A model generated the notes under the pieces. It saw only the letters and a program-made list of their open reading frames with translations, did not search any database and was not told where the DNA came from. Made by a program: the position numbers and the translations under genes. Shown one piece after another: positions 21,701 through 35,063 of a DNA stretch of 64,000 nucleotides (positions are counted from its first letter, which is position 1; each line of letters starts with the position of its first letter). Origin of the DNA: Strigamia acuminata (taxonomy: Eukaryota; Arthropoda; Chilopoda; Geophilomorpha; Linotaeniidae); assembly GCA_949358305.1 (NCBI GenBank), contig OX442315.1, positions 31,646,427-31,710,426 on the forward strand, read 5' to 3'.

Positions 21701-24700
21701 TCTCTCCGACAAACAGGTATAAAGAGTAAAAGAAATTGTTAAAATTTACAATGATTGGCCATTTTGCAATCAAACAGGTCATCCTAATTGCTAATATTAC
21801 TCAATCATTGTTGGATGGAGCATCAAAATTGATTTCTCATTTAAGAACAGTTTTTAACTGTAGACGTTGCAAATATGAAATGAGGAAGTTGAAATCAAAC
21901 GGTCGAAGATGGTGTTCTGAAGTGAAAAATTTGCTTGCGGTGGAGTTACTTCGGGCAACGGTTTTGGTGCGATGGATCATGCCGAAGTTAACATTAAATT
22001 TGGTTTCGTCTGATGGTAAGTTTACACGTGAGCGCCGTGTATTGCAGTGAAGCACCAAGGGGCCGCTTCGGATGCGCGGTGCATTGTGGCGAAGTTTTCG
22101 AGTTATAAAAGATATCCTTCAATTGGCAACATTTTTTTTTGTTTGAAATTTATTTTAGGGTGCAGTTTGACCTGCTATTTTGACGACCTTGGTTTGACAA
22201 TCGATCTTCAAGAAACTTGCAATAAAATTAATTTTACACTGGGAGAATTTAATTCAAATTTTTTTCAAACAGAGTAATTATTATTTAGAATTTAAATTTT
22301 TTTTTATTCTCTTACGATAATTTTTTTCATGAAAGCCAACTAATGGACACATTTAAAGAAATTATCTTCACAAGTGCAGACAAATTATATAGCAACATTA
22401 CTATTATAAATGCAAAAAATGGTAAATTTTTCGTTCCATTCCATAAATTATTGAGTGAATTTTTTATTTTAATTTTTAGAATTATTCGACGCGACAACCG
22501 ATGAGTCGATTGAAACAGCAGCATCTTCTAAACCCTTTTTAACTGTTCATGTAACCAAAACATTAAGCGAACGTGCTCAACATTCTTCAACTGGATTGAC
22601 AACTAACCATTCACATGATCTCGATAGTTATGAAATCTATGTAAAAGTTAATCACTTCGACTGTGTTTTTTGGTTCCCAGTCCTCTCAACGTGTTTTTAC
22701 ATCATTGAACCATTTTTCTATTTGAAATTCAATTGCCCAATTGCAAACGATATGAAAATGACAATGACATTACAAAAATTCAAATTCCAGTGGTTTAATA
22801 CCAATAACTTACCTCGAATACATGTGGACACGAGTACTATCAGAGTATTTGTCCCAAAAACATTATTCTTTGAAAAAATAGACGAAAAGGCCGAAAAAGC
22901 ACACGATGTACTGGTATTCCAAGTCCAGAAATTGTCAATTGTGTCTCAAGTCACTAATCCACTGTCTAGAATTATTTTACATCCTGGCATTTTTGCATTG
23001 GCTCAGCAATCAGGATCAGTTGTTGAAGACAGGCAATATCAGATGGATATAATGGGATTTTCTATTTCCACAGGTAAAATTAACAGTACAATGAGGAGCA
23101 TCAGCGTTTTAGAATTTATTGCAGCCTTTAAATTACTTTTCTTGTTTAAAAGATGAATTTAAATTAGTTTACAGAAGATAAACCAAACTTAAATATTTTT
23201 TTTCCTAAGGTTCAAAATTTGACTCGAAAAGATCAGAATTGGTTTGTTTACCGTTAGTCTGTAATTATGATGTTAGAGTCTTAGCTGCACCTGCCATTGT
23301 GTACAAGCACCTAAAGAAGGTAACAATTATATCAGCAGACAAAAAATTGCTACAAATATTGAATATTCATAGGACATAATTGTTGTTGGTCACTCTTTTG
23401 AAGTGAACTTCATCACGGATGTGAATATTTATCTAAGTGTTAAGCAGATATCATTGATGTACCAAATTTATCAGCAAAACATTGCGAATATCCTGCAAAT
23501 ATTTTTCAATCCGTTAAATCAAGAAACAAGGTTTGGAAATTCAAGTGCAAAAGACAGCAAAAGCTCTTCGTTTCAACAGCAAATAGGTGATGTGCAATAC
23601 TTTCACATTTCACCAGCTGAGATTACGGTTGAACAACAGCTGGTACCGTTGGAAGTGCTAGCTACAGGACGGAGTTTTACATTAATTGTATACAGTGATG
23701 GATTCAAGCAACACGACCTGAATAAAAATAGGTAAGCATGTATGCTCTGGTAATTTATTAATTTGGAAATTGAGAAACTGATTTTAAATTTGTACCGTAT
23801 TTAATTCCTAGACGTGAAGTATCTGAAGTGATAATTCCAGTAATGTATGCCAGATTGTCTGAGCCCCATGTTTTTCTACAATGGCCACACGCCGAAAGCA
23901 AATTAGATGCATCTTGCTTTGATATTATAGTAAAGGGAAGCCGAAATCACAACTCTGCAACTGGTAAGCCGACCTCTCAGACAGTTTGTTCCATCAGGGT
24001 TCATAATTTTCCCCTTTACAGGAGCTGAAATACGGTATTTGCCTACACTGGAAGACTTTACGGTTAATTGGCTAGAAACAAAACCAGGGGATATTGACGT
24101 GAGAACAGGAATTTCACCAGCATTTTACACTGCTTCTATAAGCAAAGTTTCAACAGCATTATGTAAATTATACAGTATAGTGTACCAAGTGTAAAGGTGG
24201 AAACACAAGAGAGTGGGTAAAATTTAAAAGCTTGCTTTTACTTGAAAAAGCGGCTAAAAACTCGCCCGCTTGAGCAAACACAAGCTTGCGTTTTTATTCA
24301 AAGCTTTGTTTTGAAGCGAGCTTGTACTCACCCGCTCCGATCAAACTGAGTTTGATTTACCAGCTTCAAGCTTGCTGGTGTTTTGGTCATGTGACTTTGA
24401 CAGTCAATCAGAATCGTCAGGAAATTCTTGGAGGAGATTCTGGCTAGCTACCTTGCTAGCTTGAGTTTGCCAGTTAAGCTCAGAAGCCAAAAGCGGGTCA
24501 AGGGAGCTTGTAAATGACTTCCTCTTTAAACTTGTACGAGCAAGCTTTGGAATTTTACTCGCTCCCTTGTGTTTCCACCTTTATACCAATATTTTAACTT
24601 ATAAATTTTATTTTAGTTGATGTAAAAGTAGTGTTGGGTCGCCCTTGGAAAGTCAGTTGTAGTCTTTTAGCCTGCCAGCAAGCTGTTGATTACATTCATG

Positions 24701-27700
24701 CTGTAATGGATGTGACGATTAAATCAACCGATCTCTTATCCGATTTGACACGACAAGTGATTAAAGCATCAAGATATTTAGCATCTTTTATTGAGCACAT
24801 AGATTACGAAACGGTCCAAGTTGTTGCAGTGCTAAAGACTATACCAAATGAACACAATGCGCACGTCATCGTAGCTGGAGATGCTACTTCTGGAAATATC
24901 TGCTTGAAGAAAGGCAATAATTGTAACTACATTTGTTCGTTTTTTTAAAACATTTAATAGTATAGGAAATTTTATACTTTAGCAGTTGGTTTGGAAGAAA
25001 TGTCTCTTGGAATTTGTGTGGATAATTTGTCGGCGAAATTAGCTTACAATAATAAGTTTCGTTCTTTGTTGGACTCTTGCTGCCCTAACGTAACGTGTCA
25101 GTTAGTTTGGGATTCGTGGAATAAATCATCTCGCTTTCCACGGTTGAGTTTTAACGTGGGATTGAAGGCTCTAATGGTGTATTTCGGAGCAGATTCTTGG
25201 CGTTGCTTAAAAATTCTCTTTACCCACATTCAGGAGTTTTTTAAAGTAAAGTTGCTGTAAGAAATGAACTTTATTCAAGTTGATTTATTTTTTTTCCTTT
25301 TAGAATAACAGTATGGAAGTGTTTAAATTGTATTCCACAAGGAGGAGTGAAAGATCAAAGTTTCAATCAGAATCAAACGACAAAAGCTCGGAGGATGATT
25401 TCAGAAATGGAAGATTTCAATGCGTAGAGGATTTGAATGATCTGGGCTTGCAGCCAGGTCCAAATGAAATTGTTTTCAGCAACCGATTAGTTGAACAATC
25501 TGCCAGCATCACGTGGCGTTATCCGGAACCGCGAGTCATAACAAGAGCTCAGATTTATCCCATTATTTTTCAAGTGGCGAAAAGCACATCCGTTCAACAT
25601 GACTCTAATGAAGTAAGTAAATTAATTTCCCCTTTTCAGCAGACACTTTTTCTCGAAATTTTGCACCATTTTCAGATTAATTGCGTATTGCAATGTTGGG
25701 ACGTCTTAACGCAGACGTATATTACGTGTCGCCAATTCCAATTGTCCGAAAATCAACATTGTAATTTAAATATGCCTCGTATCTCACCTGTAGACACAAA
25801 ACAGGAGCGCTTTTTATCTTATCAATGGAGGATTATCATTAACTACTCCGAGTCTAATACTGAGTATTTGAATGGTTCTTTTGAAAATTGTTTTTCTAGG
25901 AATTTCATTTTTTTTTTTGGTTTTTAAATTAGATCTCAAAGACATTTGATAAGAAAATGCTTCATCTCCCCATTCACCTTAGCTGCTCATACAAGAATTG
26001 ATTCTTACTTTAGTTCCAATTTAATTCCAAAAATTGAAGCCTACTTAGCAGTGGAAGTAATACAAATTAATTTGACAAATCATCTTCAGAACCACAAAGG
26101 TATTTTAATAATGTTCTCTTAAAGTGAATCAAATTTTTTTTCTTCTCTTTTCAGACTCTAAAGAAACGCCTATTATTTTAAGTCCATTCACATTCGACGA
26201 CTCAATGCCACCGGACCAGGATTTTCTCACAACAACTATTCAAAATAGTGTTTTAACGATGCATTCGTGGAATAAATGGCATAAGTTTGAAGTAAATCGT
26301 TGTGAATTAGTTATGAATAACATTTTATTGACAAATGAAATTTTTGTTAGTATAAATCAACTATTAGTAGCGAGATTTTGGAATATCGAGCACTTACAAT
26401 GAGCACGTTTATAAAACCTTTTTCGTTACAAACACAACTGATTTACATGCCGCAGCAGAAAGTAAGTGAATTTCCAAACTCATCTATCATTTAGTAATAC
26501 AGATTTCGCCAGCAGCCGTCTGTGACAGACGTCACCTTTCGAGGAGATTGCGCATTTGTTTACCTCGGTCAATCAGCTGTGCACACTTTGTTATTTGCCC
26601 ACCACATTTTCAATCAGGTAATTTTTAAGATCGATTAAAATTCGTCAATTAACCATTACCACTCATCGTTTACTTTACAAAATTATCAGAGTACAATCAG
26701 CACGGAACAACCGCTGTTAACTCATTACGTGATTTGCAATAATACTCAGGAAACTATTCATTTTGGACAGGTAGTAAAAGCATTTTAATAGAAATATATT
26801 TGAATTCGGTCAAATGATTAATGGACTTTATTTGTTCACACTTATCAGGTAGGGACTAACGAAAATGTGATTCTTCACAGTCGAAAAATGCACGCGTATT
26901 GTTGGAGGACCCACAAAAGTAAACAGGTAAGGTATTTATTATTTAAGATAATTCAGTATTTCTGATCTTTTTATCTTAAAATTGTATTCAATTTTAGTTG
27001 CTTCGTGTGTGCATCGAAGGAATGGAATTAGACTCCTGTGAAGAATTTAGCATTGATAAACTAGGAATGAAAGCTAAAGTTCTAGAACAGAATGAACTAA
27101 AAGTCACTTTGGTTATTCAAGTCAAAATGATAAGTAACTTTCAGAAACAGGTTAGTATTAAGTAGGCAGTCAGGAAGTAAAGATACTCATGTTTTATTTC
27201 AGATCACAGTTAATGGACGATTACGTTTTGCAAATCGAATGGATCGGAATTTGATAATTAAATTGGAACCTATTTTCAACCAATCAGAAACCACAGGCCT
27301 AAAGTCAGAAAATATATTAGCTTTAAATAAGCAATCATCTGCTGCAAGTTGCTTGTACGAACCTTGCATGAAGAAAAGCTTTCAAATTCGATTATCTGAA
27401 AACGAGAACTGGTCAGAAGACATATATTTTCCACAAAATATTGATGCCGATGCAGATCCTACTTTAGTAAAAGTAATTAAAATTCATCTTCTAACCCTTC
27501 AATTCAATTGATTGATAATTGATTATTTTATTTTAGATTCCAATTACAAAAGACGAATGTTTGACTTTTCTCTGCCATTTCTTTGTTGAATCATGTGAAA
27601 CAAGTCAGATTTTGGTAAAACTATTGAAGGAAAATGTAATCAAAGATTCAAATTTTCTTTCTTTAAGGTTTTATTTGTTCCATTGTACATTATTCAAGCA

Positions 27701-30700
27701 CATTTACCTTGTCAAGTCAATTTAACAATAGCTACTGCTGCAAAGAATGAAAGCGAAACATTGAAAATTGATGGTTGGGGACAAGAATTCCAACTTGACT
27801 GTCCTGGTACAGAAAATGGCGTTCATCCATTGACATTTAGTCTTGGGTAATACCCATAAAAAGCATTTTTTGTATTTATTCTGTTTGAAATATTTTATAT
27901 TCAGTTCTGATGCAGGTTCTTCTCAATCAACTTTGCCAGTGTCACTTTCTATAAATACAATAACTCAAATTAACAAGTTACCACATGTGAAAAAAATTGA
28001 TGTTGAAAGAATGGCAACAAGTTGGATGTCTCATCATTCACTGCTATGGCCTTACAATGACAAGGATTTTAAAATGTAATTCAAAAGATTACTTGGACTT
28101 TATATGATTTTCTAAACTTTCAATGCAAAATTATATTACAGAAAACTTGCAAAATTACCTCCAGGAATAGCTGAAATATTACAATCGGAAAGAAATAATG
28201 ACATCAAGCACAAATTACAGAAATCATTTCCTGATATTGAATTGGAGGTATATTTTTTTCAGTTATAAATTTTCAATTTTAAAACAATCGTTAATTTGTA
28301 GATTTCAATGGAACAGAGGTGGTCAAACTGTAACACACTTCTCATTCATGTGAAACCTTGGAGTTTAATTATTAACAAAAGTACCATTGATTTGTTGATT
28401 ATAATTGATGGCATGGTTTGGAAAATTGAAAACAATGAAGTGTTTGCATGCCCAAAAATAAAGGTAACAATAAGTTAAATCACCTGTTTCCATAGTGTTT
28501 AATTTCATTAAATCACTATTGTCATACAAAGTTGGATCCTTCAAATAAGTATTATTCTTCTTTAGGAATTTATTAAGCTTGGGTTAGTGTGGAACGATGA
28601 AACTCATTACTCTGAGCCACATCGAATGACGGCAGACGATTGGTCTATCCGGCAATATTGGCCAAATTCAATAAATTGTCTACCTTTAAGAGGTTGTGTC
28701 AGATGCGACATTAAAATCAAAAAAGGAAACGAATTACTTGTATAAAATCTTATAAATTAATAATATTGTTCGATTTTCTTCAAATTTCTCCTCTCTTTAT
28801 CTAGTTATGCTGTTTTACTTTAACTACACATACGCAAGAAGGGATTCGCGTGTTCCAAGTGCAACCCGCGTATAATGTTGTTAATAATACACAAGAATTA
28901 TTAAAAGTTACAGCATTTTCTATGCCAGAAACAGACCAAAAAGTATACAAACTTATACTGCCCACGTGGCATTTTCAACATAGCTTTAACACTTTTTTTT
29001 ATCCAGTTTAACTTCCAACCTCAAAATGCATTAAGTAACCAATTGAAATCGAAATCGGATTTGGGATCGAACTCCTTGCAGCCTTTACTTTTCTGGGAAA
29101 CATTTCAACCCGAAATGACTTTTCATGGAACCACAGAAAAATATTGCAAATACATATCTTTCTCCAGTTCAGATGACTCAACGAATATTGACAATTGGAG
29201 TTTGCCTTGTCGCCTCAATACGAGTAATCCATACGCAAGACATTGCTTTTCCATTCCAGTTGCTAACAAAAATGCATCACTGTATTGCGAAGTGCCATTA
29301 ATCACTAAACCGTTCCTATTAACCTTTCATGAAGTGGATAAAGTTAGTTATTTAGTTATCAACCATGATGGATCACCTCAGCTTTTAATCCATAACCAAT
29401 GTCCAATCTCACTTTACCTTGGACAAAGCATACAATATTCTTCAAATGGTATGTCAAGTTACAAGCGGTGCTGTAGTGGAGGCTAGACGCGTGTATATGC
29501 AGTATACCTTTGGTTTAACCAGGGCTTTTTTGCAATATACTAGTCAAATCCATATATCCTCATACTCCTGTGAAAGTGATAGAAATAAAATATTTGGATT
29601 GACCTCAAATTAAATCTAGTTTGAATTAAACCTTGAAATTTTAAGCAGTTATATAGATACATCTGAAGAAAGTATAAGCAAAATCTCATGTCAATCGGAC
29701 TTGAATTAATAAAACTAGAAGCATATTTCAAAGTAACATTTGATTCATAAATCCTCATACCAGCTTGCACATGGTACAAAAATCTTCATACTCTGTATTT
29801 TAAGGTAAGAATATTTACATTCACAAAATAGTTTTGTATAAATATGATTTTGCTAGTAGGAATAGCATAAAATATTTCAATTATAGATCATTTGTCAGTA
29901 AAATGGCACCAGGAAAAAGAGATTACAGCACTAAAATATGAGTGGAATAGCAAAGTTGCACATTGATCAGAACTAAATGGCATTTGTGCCCTGGTAACAT
30001 GTGCTAGGCTAGTAGCAGGTAAAATGTCAGATACAATAGAGCTTTCAGGCACATCTTGTACTATTTTTATGTGTCTTACAATTACACAGCAATCAGAGCA
30101 CCACGAGCAGAGAATTCACCATTTGATCATCATATGAAAAACAATGTTCTAGATGTGTTAATGTACTTTGTCTCATTTTTGCATGAAAATAACTCAATTT
30201 AGATGTAGGAGAAGCAATTGGCATGACTGGAAGTTGATGATGATGTGCAAACAGGTGAAAAATTGAGTGGCGGTTCTGTGGCACATGTGGGTGGAATTTT
30301 CAGGCCTTGATAAACCAGATATCAGGTTTTTTCGGTGGTCATATGAACTCGCTAACCAGTAGCAGTATGATAAAAGATGAAATCAAGAACATACTGCTGT
30401 TCTTAAAGGGAATACTATAAGTTTTAAAAGGAAAATATCCTGGTCAATGTGCAACTTGTTCAATACAGTCAGGTTTCAGCGCTCACAACAGCCTTTCCTG
30501 GAGATATTTTACTGACAAATTATCTATAATTAAAAGGTTTTATGCTATTCTTACTCGCAAGATCATATTTACATAAAGCTATTTTGTGAATGTAAATATT
30601 CTTACATTAAAATATAGAGTATGAAGATTTTAGTACCATGTGCAAGCTGGTATGAGGATATATGAATAAAATGTTATTTTGAAATATGCTTCCATTTTTT

Positions 30701-33700
30701 TTATTTCAAGCCAGATTGCCATGAAATTTTGTTCATACTTTCTTTAGATCTACCTATTTAACTGCTTAAAATTTCAAGGTTTAATTACAACTAGATTTAA
30801 TTTGAGGTCAATCCAAATATTTTACTTCTATCACTTTCACAGCAGTATGAGGATATATGGATTTGACTAGTATCCATGAACCAAGGATACCATGGACACG
30901 TATCCAGATGTTCAGTGCGTTTTGCCACCGATGGTGCTACATAATATATAACTGCACTGTATTCTGGGATGACAACAGGTAACAAACATGCTTAGTTGGC
31001 AAGCAATGCATGACACGTGATTTCTGTCATCCAATCAGCGCACAGAACAACAAATCAATACAAAATAGCACTCGGATATGTGTCCATGCTATCCTTGGTT
31101 CATGATATAACTTACCCTGGGCTTTTATCCAGACCAAGCCAGTGCTGGACTGGCCCGGCGAGCTACCGGGAATTTCCAGTGGCATGTGGCAGGCCCACCA
31201 TGGCCTGTCCCTGGCCCACCCCATCCAGATTTCCCGGTACTAAATTTGTATCCAGTCCAGCCCTGGACTAAGCTGTATACCTTCGGCTTTTTTGTCGACG
31301 CTAGCACTGATTACAATTAAATAAAAATACACATTGATATTAAAGCGTTAAAAATGTAGATTTTCAGGTAACTGAAGAAACAGAATTAGTGAATTGTCTG
31401 CCAATTGTATCAGCTATGAGTGCATGCCATTACACGTTACCCGAAGTTTCTAAACGATTTCCACAAATTTATGACCAAGATTCAATGCCAAAACTATGTC
31501 TAGCTAATGCCTGTTTTGATGAAGAATATGAGGGAGAGTGTCTAATCTGGAGTAGAGGTGTGGACATTACATTTGAAGGAGACCTGTTTCTGAACATACC
31601 AAATTATGGAGATGTTAAAGTTCATTTGGAAAGAGTTGCTCATACGATGTATGTTATCGTGGATCCCGTTAGTAGAGTGGAAATTTCACCAAAGGGGATT
31701 CGAAGACATTTTGAATCAACTGAGTCGCAAAACACAAGAGATGACTCTCTAGTAAGTTTCCCACCCTTATCTTGTTGGTGTTAAATAAATAAATAGAATA
31801 ACAATTAAATTAAATTTTCTAAGGTGAAATCAACGTCTTGTGAAAAGCATCAAAAAAGTTACTTTTTGTATGCAAATATTTATTGGCAGCAGGTGTGCTT
31901 CATTCTGCTTAGCGATAGTCTCCGAAGTGAAAAAGTATCGGAAGTTTTGAGAATTACATCTGACAACTGTATTGTGGTTCACAGACCCAAAGTAGATGTT
32001 TTCCCAAGTAGCAAGAGGATCCGGTCAAGGATTAAATACGGAACACACATTCACATTGGCCAAATCCAAGTCGATAACCAGATATTTAAGCAAAAACGTT
32101 TCGATTACCCAGTTGTTTTGATACCACAAGATCAATGGACTGAAATATTAGAAGAGAAGATGCCTTTTGAATTGTTATTACAGAAAATCAAGGATAATGC
32201 GTTTTGTGCTATTAAGTTCACTTGTGAAATTGACCCTATCAGTGAAGTATTGTGCTTTGAGCATATCCAAATGTCTGCAAAGCCAATAGCTCTCCATTTA
32301 GAAGATTCCTTGCTTTTGAGACTTTACAACATCTTGTCTGATTTTTTGATCGATCCAGCAATTAGTCATAAATATAAGAACTTGGCACCCAATACGGACA
32401 AGCTTCCGCCCTATGTTGCAACAATGAATAACATTTACAGATTTCCAATACAGTGTGAAAGTTTAATAATAGAACCATTTCGGGTTCAAGTCAGTATTCA
32501 CAGTTCGATCAAGTTTGATATATCTCTAGTTGAAGTGCCTTTATCGTACACTAAGTTTGAACGACGTCGACTTCTCACGACTTTAGATAAAGCAGTGCTT
32601 GCTCTTTCAATACACTATATAACAGGCTCCTTGTTTAAAGCAGGTAAGTCTAAAGTGACTAAGGCATTGTGCTCATAATCATAAGTACCGTATGGGAAAA
32701 AATAAAAATTTTGGAGTTTGTGCATAATACCATGTTCACACCAACGGATCAAGTTTGGCTGGATCTGATCTGCCCGATCAGATCCAACTGAACAGAGTTC
32801 CAATATTCACTTGGATGGAGTTGTGTTCACACCAAAATGTGATGTGCAACAATGGAATGCTACAGACTGCTGACATGATTTAATGAATTCCAATCGCCGA
32901 ATCGAGTTCCCACAACTCAGTTGTTGGGCACACGGATCTAGATCCGTGAACGGAGTTCAGTGTTCACACAAATCTTGGATCTAGATCCGCAGCTTCGGAT
33001 GAGATCCAAAAGTGTGAACATGGTATAAGAGTCCATCCAAGTGTAAAGTTATATTCTGAAGATGGCTGGGAACAGCCGAAAGGCCTTTGGTGAGACTATA
33101 GTATTTTAATTGTCATTTAATTCGTTTTAATAAACCACTAAAGTAATACACATATGAAACAGAAGTTTTTAAGTGTAAAGTTTCCTTTTTCCAGGTTGGG
33201 TCGTGGGATCTCTAGACGTTTTTGGCAATCCAGGAGGATTTGCGCGAGCTGTTGGAAGTGGATTTGCTGATTTTGTTCGAATGCCCTATCGTGGTTTATT
33301 CAGTGGGCCAAGGGACTTTTTTTCTGGAATTGCAGATGGAACATCATCACTTTTCCGCCAAATAAGCGCCGGTATACTAACAAAATTAAATTTCTATTAT
33401 AATATAACACGTACACGTAATCTTTGCAGGATATTTAGTTTCTGTTACCAATTTGGCTAATAGTGTATCCCGTAACATGGGGCGGATTTCTGTAAACGAA
33501 GACCACTATCCACAAAATGAAGAATACCATCGACACAGACCAGATAATTTAACAGAAGGTTTGAGTCAAGGATTGAGCGGATTTGGCATCAGTTTGTTAG
33601 CAGCAATCTCAGGAATAGTTGATCAACCGATGCAATCTGTACAAAGAGCTGCAGATCAGAGTACAAGCACTGCAGCTATAACCACTATTGTGTCAGGTGT

Positions 33701-34415
33701 AGGAAAAGGGTTAGTAGGAATTATTGCAAAACCTATAGCTGGAGCTGCTGACTTGCTAGCTCAAACTAGCCAAGGTAGAATTAGATTTTTTCTTTCTTTA
33801 GTAGCTGTTCAACAATCCAGTTATTATCATTCTTATTCAGGGATCCTTAATGGAACTGGTTGGAGCAAAACTCTAACATGCAGATTTGAAGCCATACCAG
33901 ATTTTGTTCGAAGCAGTAGCAACAGTCGTGTGAAATATGACTGGAAAATGTTATCTTCCTTTCCAGATACGAATACAATCTGTATAGTGGAAGCCTCACT
34001 GATTAATGAATATAGCCACAATATGCCATGTATTCTTTTATTGACATCGAAAGTAAGTAATTTTAATTGGCTAAATGTAAAGCAGGGACCCACTGTTGGA
34101 ATGTTGAAAATATAATGATTTTGTTTTCAATTTTTTAAGATATTTCTCGTTATTGATGTGGAAAAAGATGCTCGACATTTGGCCTTTAGATTAGTTGATG
34201 TCGATTGTCAAGGAACAAGTGCAGACCCAACTCTGCTGCATTTAATTCCTCTTCAAAGAAATGTAGGCGCATTGGCGGACAATGAAAGACTCCTAGCTTC
34301 AACTTCTCGTACAACTTGGTTGAAATTTCACGTCCATCCACAATTTAGAAATATTTTTGTTGCTCTCTTTAAAACAGCTAAACAAACTGTTTTGGAAAAA
34401 GGATTTTTATTGTAA
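15708..34415 (+). CDS. Vps13B: VPS13B bridge-like lipid transfer protein
   Basis: Fifty exons: 15708-15794, 16765-17003, 17120-17426, 17559-17972, 18192-18344, 18405-18615, 18686-18871, 18960-19138, 19290-19463, 19543-19846, 19909-20025, 20086-20256, 20862-20996, 21043-21143, 21208-21436, 21502-21716, 21778-22015, 22159-22273, 22336-22421, 22480-23073, 23210-23319, 23373-23731, 23812-23963, 24022-24162, 24617-24922, 24986-25245, 25304-25612, 25676-25863, 25933-26099, 26155-26291, 26375-26461, 26513-26617, 26690-26770, 26849-26926, 26998-27150, 27203-27472, 27537-27614, 27668-27846, 27905-28075, 28142-28248, 28302-28463, 28566-28739, 28805-28942, 29007-29448, 31360-31751, 31824-32643, 33195-33371, 33430-33775, 33841-34052, 34140-34415. 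They encode about 3,600 residues (human about 4,000). The first two exons make the chorein-type N-terminus (WAGDIILRNIDFNLDL, then HVPWTKLATEPIVITIN). The C-terminal block (GWVVGSLDVFGNPGGFARAV; RNMGRISVNEDHY; GISLLAAISGIVDQPMQS; KPIAGAADLLAQTSQG) is specific to VPS13B rather than VPS13A/C/D. The family forms long hydrophobic grooves that move lipids between membranes; VPS13B acts at the Golgi and endosomes. Start: ATGs at 15708, 15714 and 15717 share the frame, and similarity favours 15714. Exons 12, 25, 28, 31 and 45 have edges chosen by phase and are least certain. Confidence 0.93.
16370..16575 (+). repeat. CTGCAGAATT-rich array in VPS13B intron 1
   Basis: About ten imperfect copies of TTCTGCAGAATT / TTCTGCAGAAAA interspersed with TTTTCGGCAGGCAA. 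The core is self-complementary (PstI- and EcoRI-like hexamers side by side), so the array can fold on itself. Confidence 0.7.
20270..20620 (+). repeat. dispersed-repeat-like insert in VPS13B intron 12
   Basis: Intron 12 is about 600 bp where most introns are 50-80 bp. The extra sequence carries TGTCTGTCTGTCCGTCCGTC followed by CAACGATTCCGCAAAAACT, a motif run typical of interspersed repeats in arthropod genomes, and a CG-richer tail (CGCCACCTGGCGGATCCCG). No termini or target duplication were recognised. Confidence 0.4.
24192..24583. mobile_element. MITE in VPS13B intron 24
   Basis: Terminal inverted repeats begin TAAAGGTGGAAACACAAGAG at the left, and the right end is the reverse complement with few changes. 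The similarity continues inwards about 45 bp, through GTAAAATT and AAGCTTGC. The interior is rich in AAGCTTG motifs in both orientations. No open frame. A TA target duplication is possible but cannot be separated from the repeat itself. The insert accounts for the unusual 454-bp intron. Confidence 0.75.
29539..30871. mobile_element. non-autonomous element with about 330-bp inverted repeats in VPS13B intron 44
   Basis: Both ends begin ACTAGTCAAATCCATATATCC in inverted orientation, and similarity continues for about 330 bp on each side (TGACCTCAAATTAAATCTAG; AATATTTACATTCACAAAAT), leaving about 0.6 kb of unique centre. No transposase frame is visible. The element enlarges intron 44 to 1.9 kb, and VPS13B coding continues normally at 31360. 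Confidence 0.8.
30871..31106. mobile_element. small MITE abutting the preceding element
   Basis: About 35-bp inverted ends: TATCCATGAACCAAGGATAC with CATGGACACGTATCC at the left, mirrored by GGATATGTGTCCATGCTATC with CTTGGTTCATGATATAA at the right. About 235 bp, no coding capacity. Confidence 0.65.
31140..31265. mobile_element. hAT-type MITE, 126 bp
   Basis: Starts CAGTGCTGGACTGG and ends CCAGTCCAGCCCTG (inverted, one mismatch). It is flanked by 8-bp copies GACCAAGC (31132-31139) and GACTAAGC (31266-31273) that differ at one base. The 8-bp duplication and CAGTG ends fit the hAT superfamily. It is strikingly GC-rich compared with the host intron. Confidence 0.8.
32727..33026. mobile_element. 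MITE in VPS13B intron 46
   Basis: Inverted ends ATACCATGTTCACAC / GTGTGAACATGGTAT flanked by TA or TAA. The interior has further short palindromes around GATCTAGATCC and GGATCTGATC. No open frame. It accounts for most of a 551-bp intron. Confidence 0.75.
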
Positions 34416-34456
34416 TATGTAGAATATTGTATCTGTTTATCTTGGGTTTACTGTTC

Positions 34457-35063
34457 GGGCAGGGTTCAGATTAGCGCAAATCAAATTTGCGCGACCCGTT
34501 TTTGCGCGATTCAAATTTGCGCCGACCCAAATTTGCGCAAACCAAATTTGCGCGATTCAAATTTGCACCGACCCAAATTTGCGCCGACCCAAATTTGCGC
34601 CGACCCAAATTTGCGCGTGGTCAAATTAGCGCGACGCATGCGCAGAACATTTCGTCGCCGCCGCTGTTAGGCTGAGTCCGCCTCTCGTATTCCTAAGAAT
34701 GCTTAACAAGGGGGGGCTAGCGCCCCCCCTTGACCCCCCGCGAACCTAACCTTACCACTTTTTTAAAGCAATTCTCCTTCCATTAAGTGTTGGTCGGAAA
34801 TTAAATAAAGGGCAACTAAATGAAGGGCGACGAAATGAAGAAACCCCGCAAAGGGGGTTGAGGGTATCCCAAGGCGCGCTCTGGCGGTCAGTCGTGACGT
34901 ATGTTGCGCAAATTTGGACCGGCGCAAATTTGGGTCGGCGCAAATTTGGGTCGGCGCAAATTTGGGTCGGCGCAAATTTGAATCGCGCAAATTTGGGCCG
35001 GCGCAAATTTGAGCCAAAATAAAGACGGCGCAAATTTGGGTCGCGCAAATTTGGTGCTGGCCG
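34457..35063. mobile_element. GCGCAAATTTG foldback element with 8-bp target duplication
   Basis: The left arm carries about eight tandem units of the type CAAATTTGCGCCGACC; the right arm carries the same units inverted (GGTCGGCGCAAATTTGG). Between them are a G/C-run hairpin near 34710-34730 and single-copy sequence. TACTGTTC is duplicated at both edges (34449-34456 and 35064-35071). The duplicated copy of this locus at 45420-45427 has TACTGTTC once with no insert, proving insertion. No protein gene: the open frames over the arms are artefacts of the repeat. Confidence 0.9.

Noticed and set aside
26292-26374. Apparent frameshift in VPS13B exon 30
   Set aside because: The open frame runs past GAA|GTAAAT, but the next conserved peptide (ILEYRALTMSTFIKPF) is in another frame. 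A phase-0 intron 26292-26374 restores the match, so no frameshift is needed.
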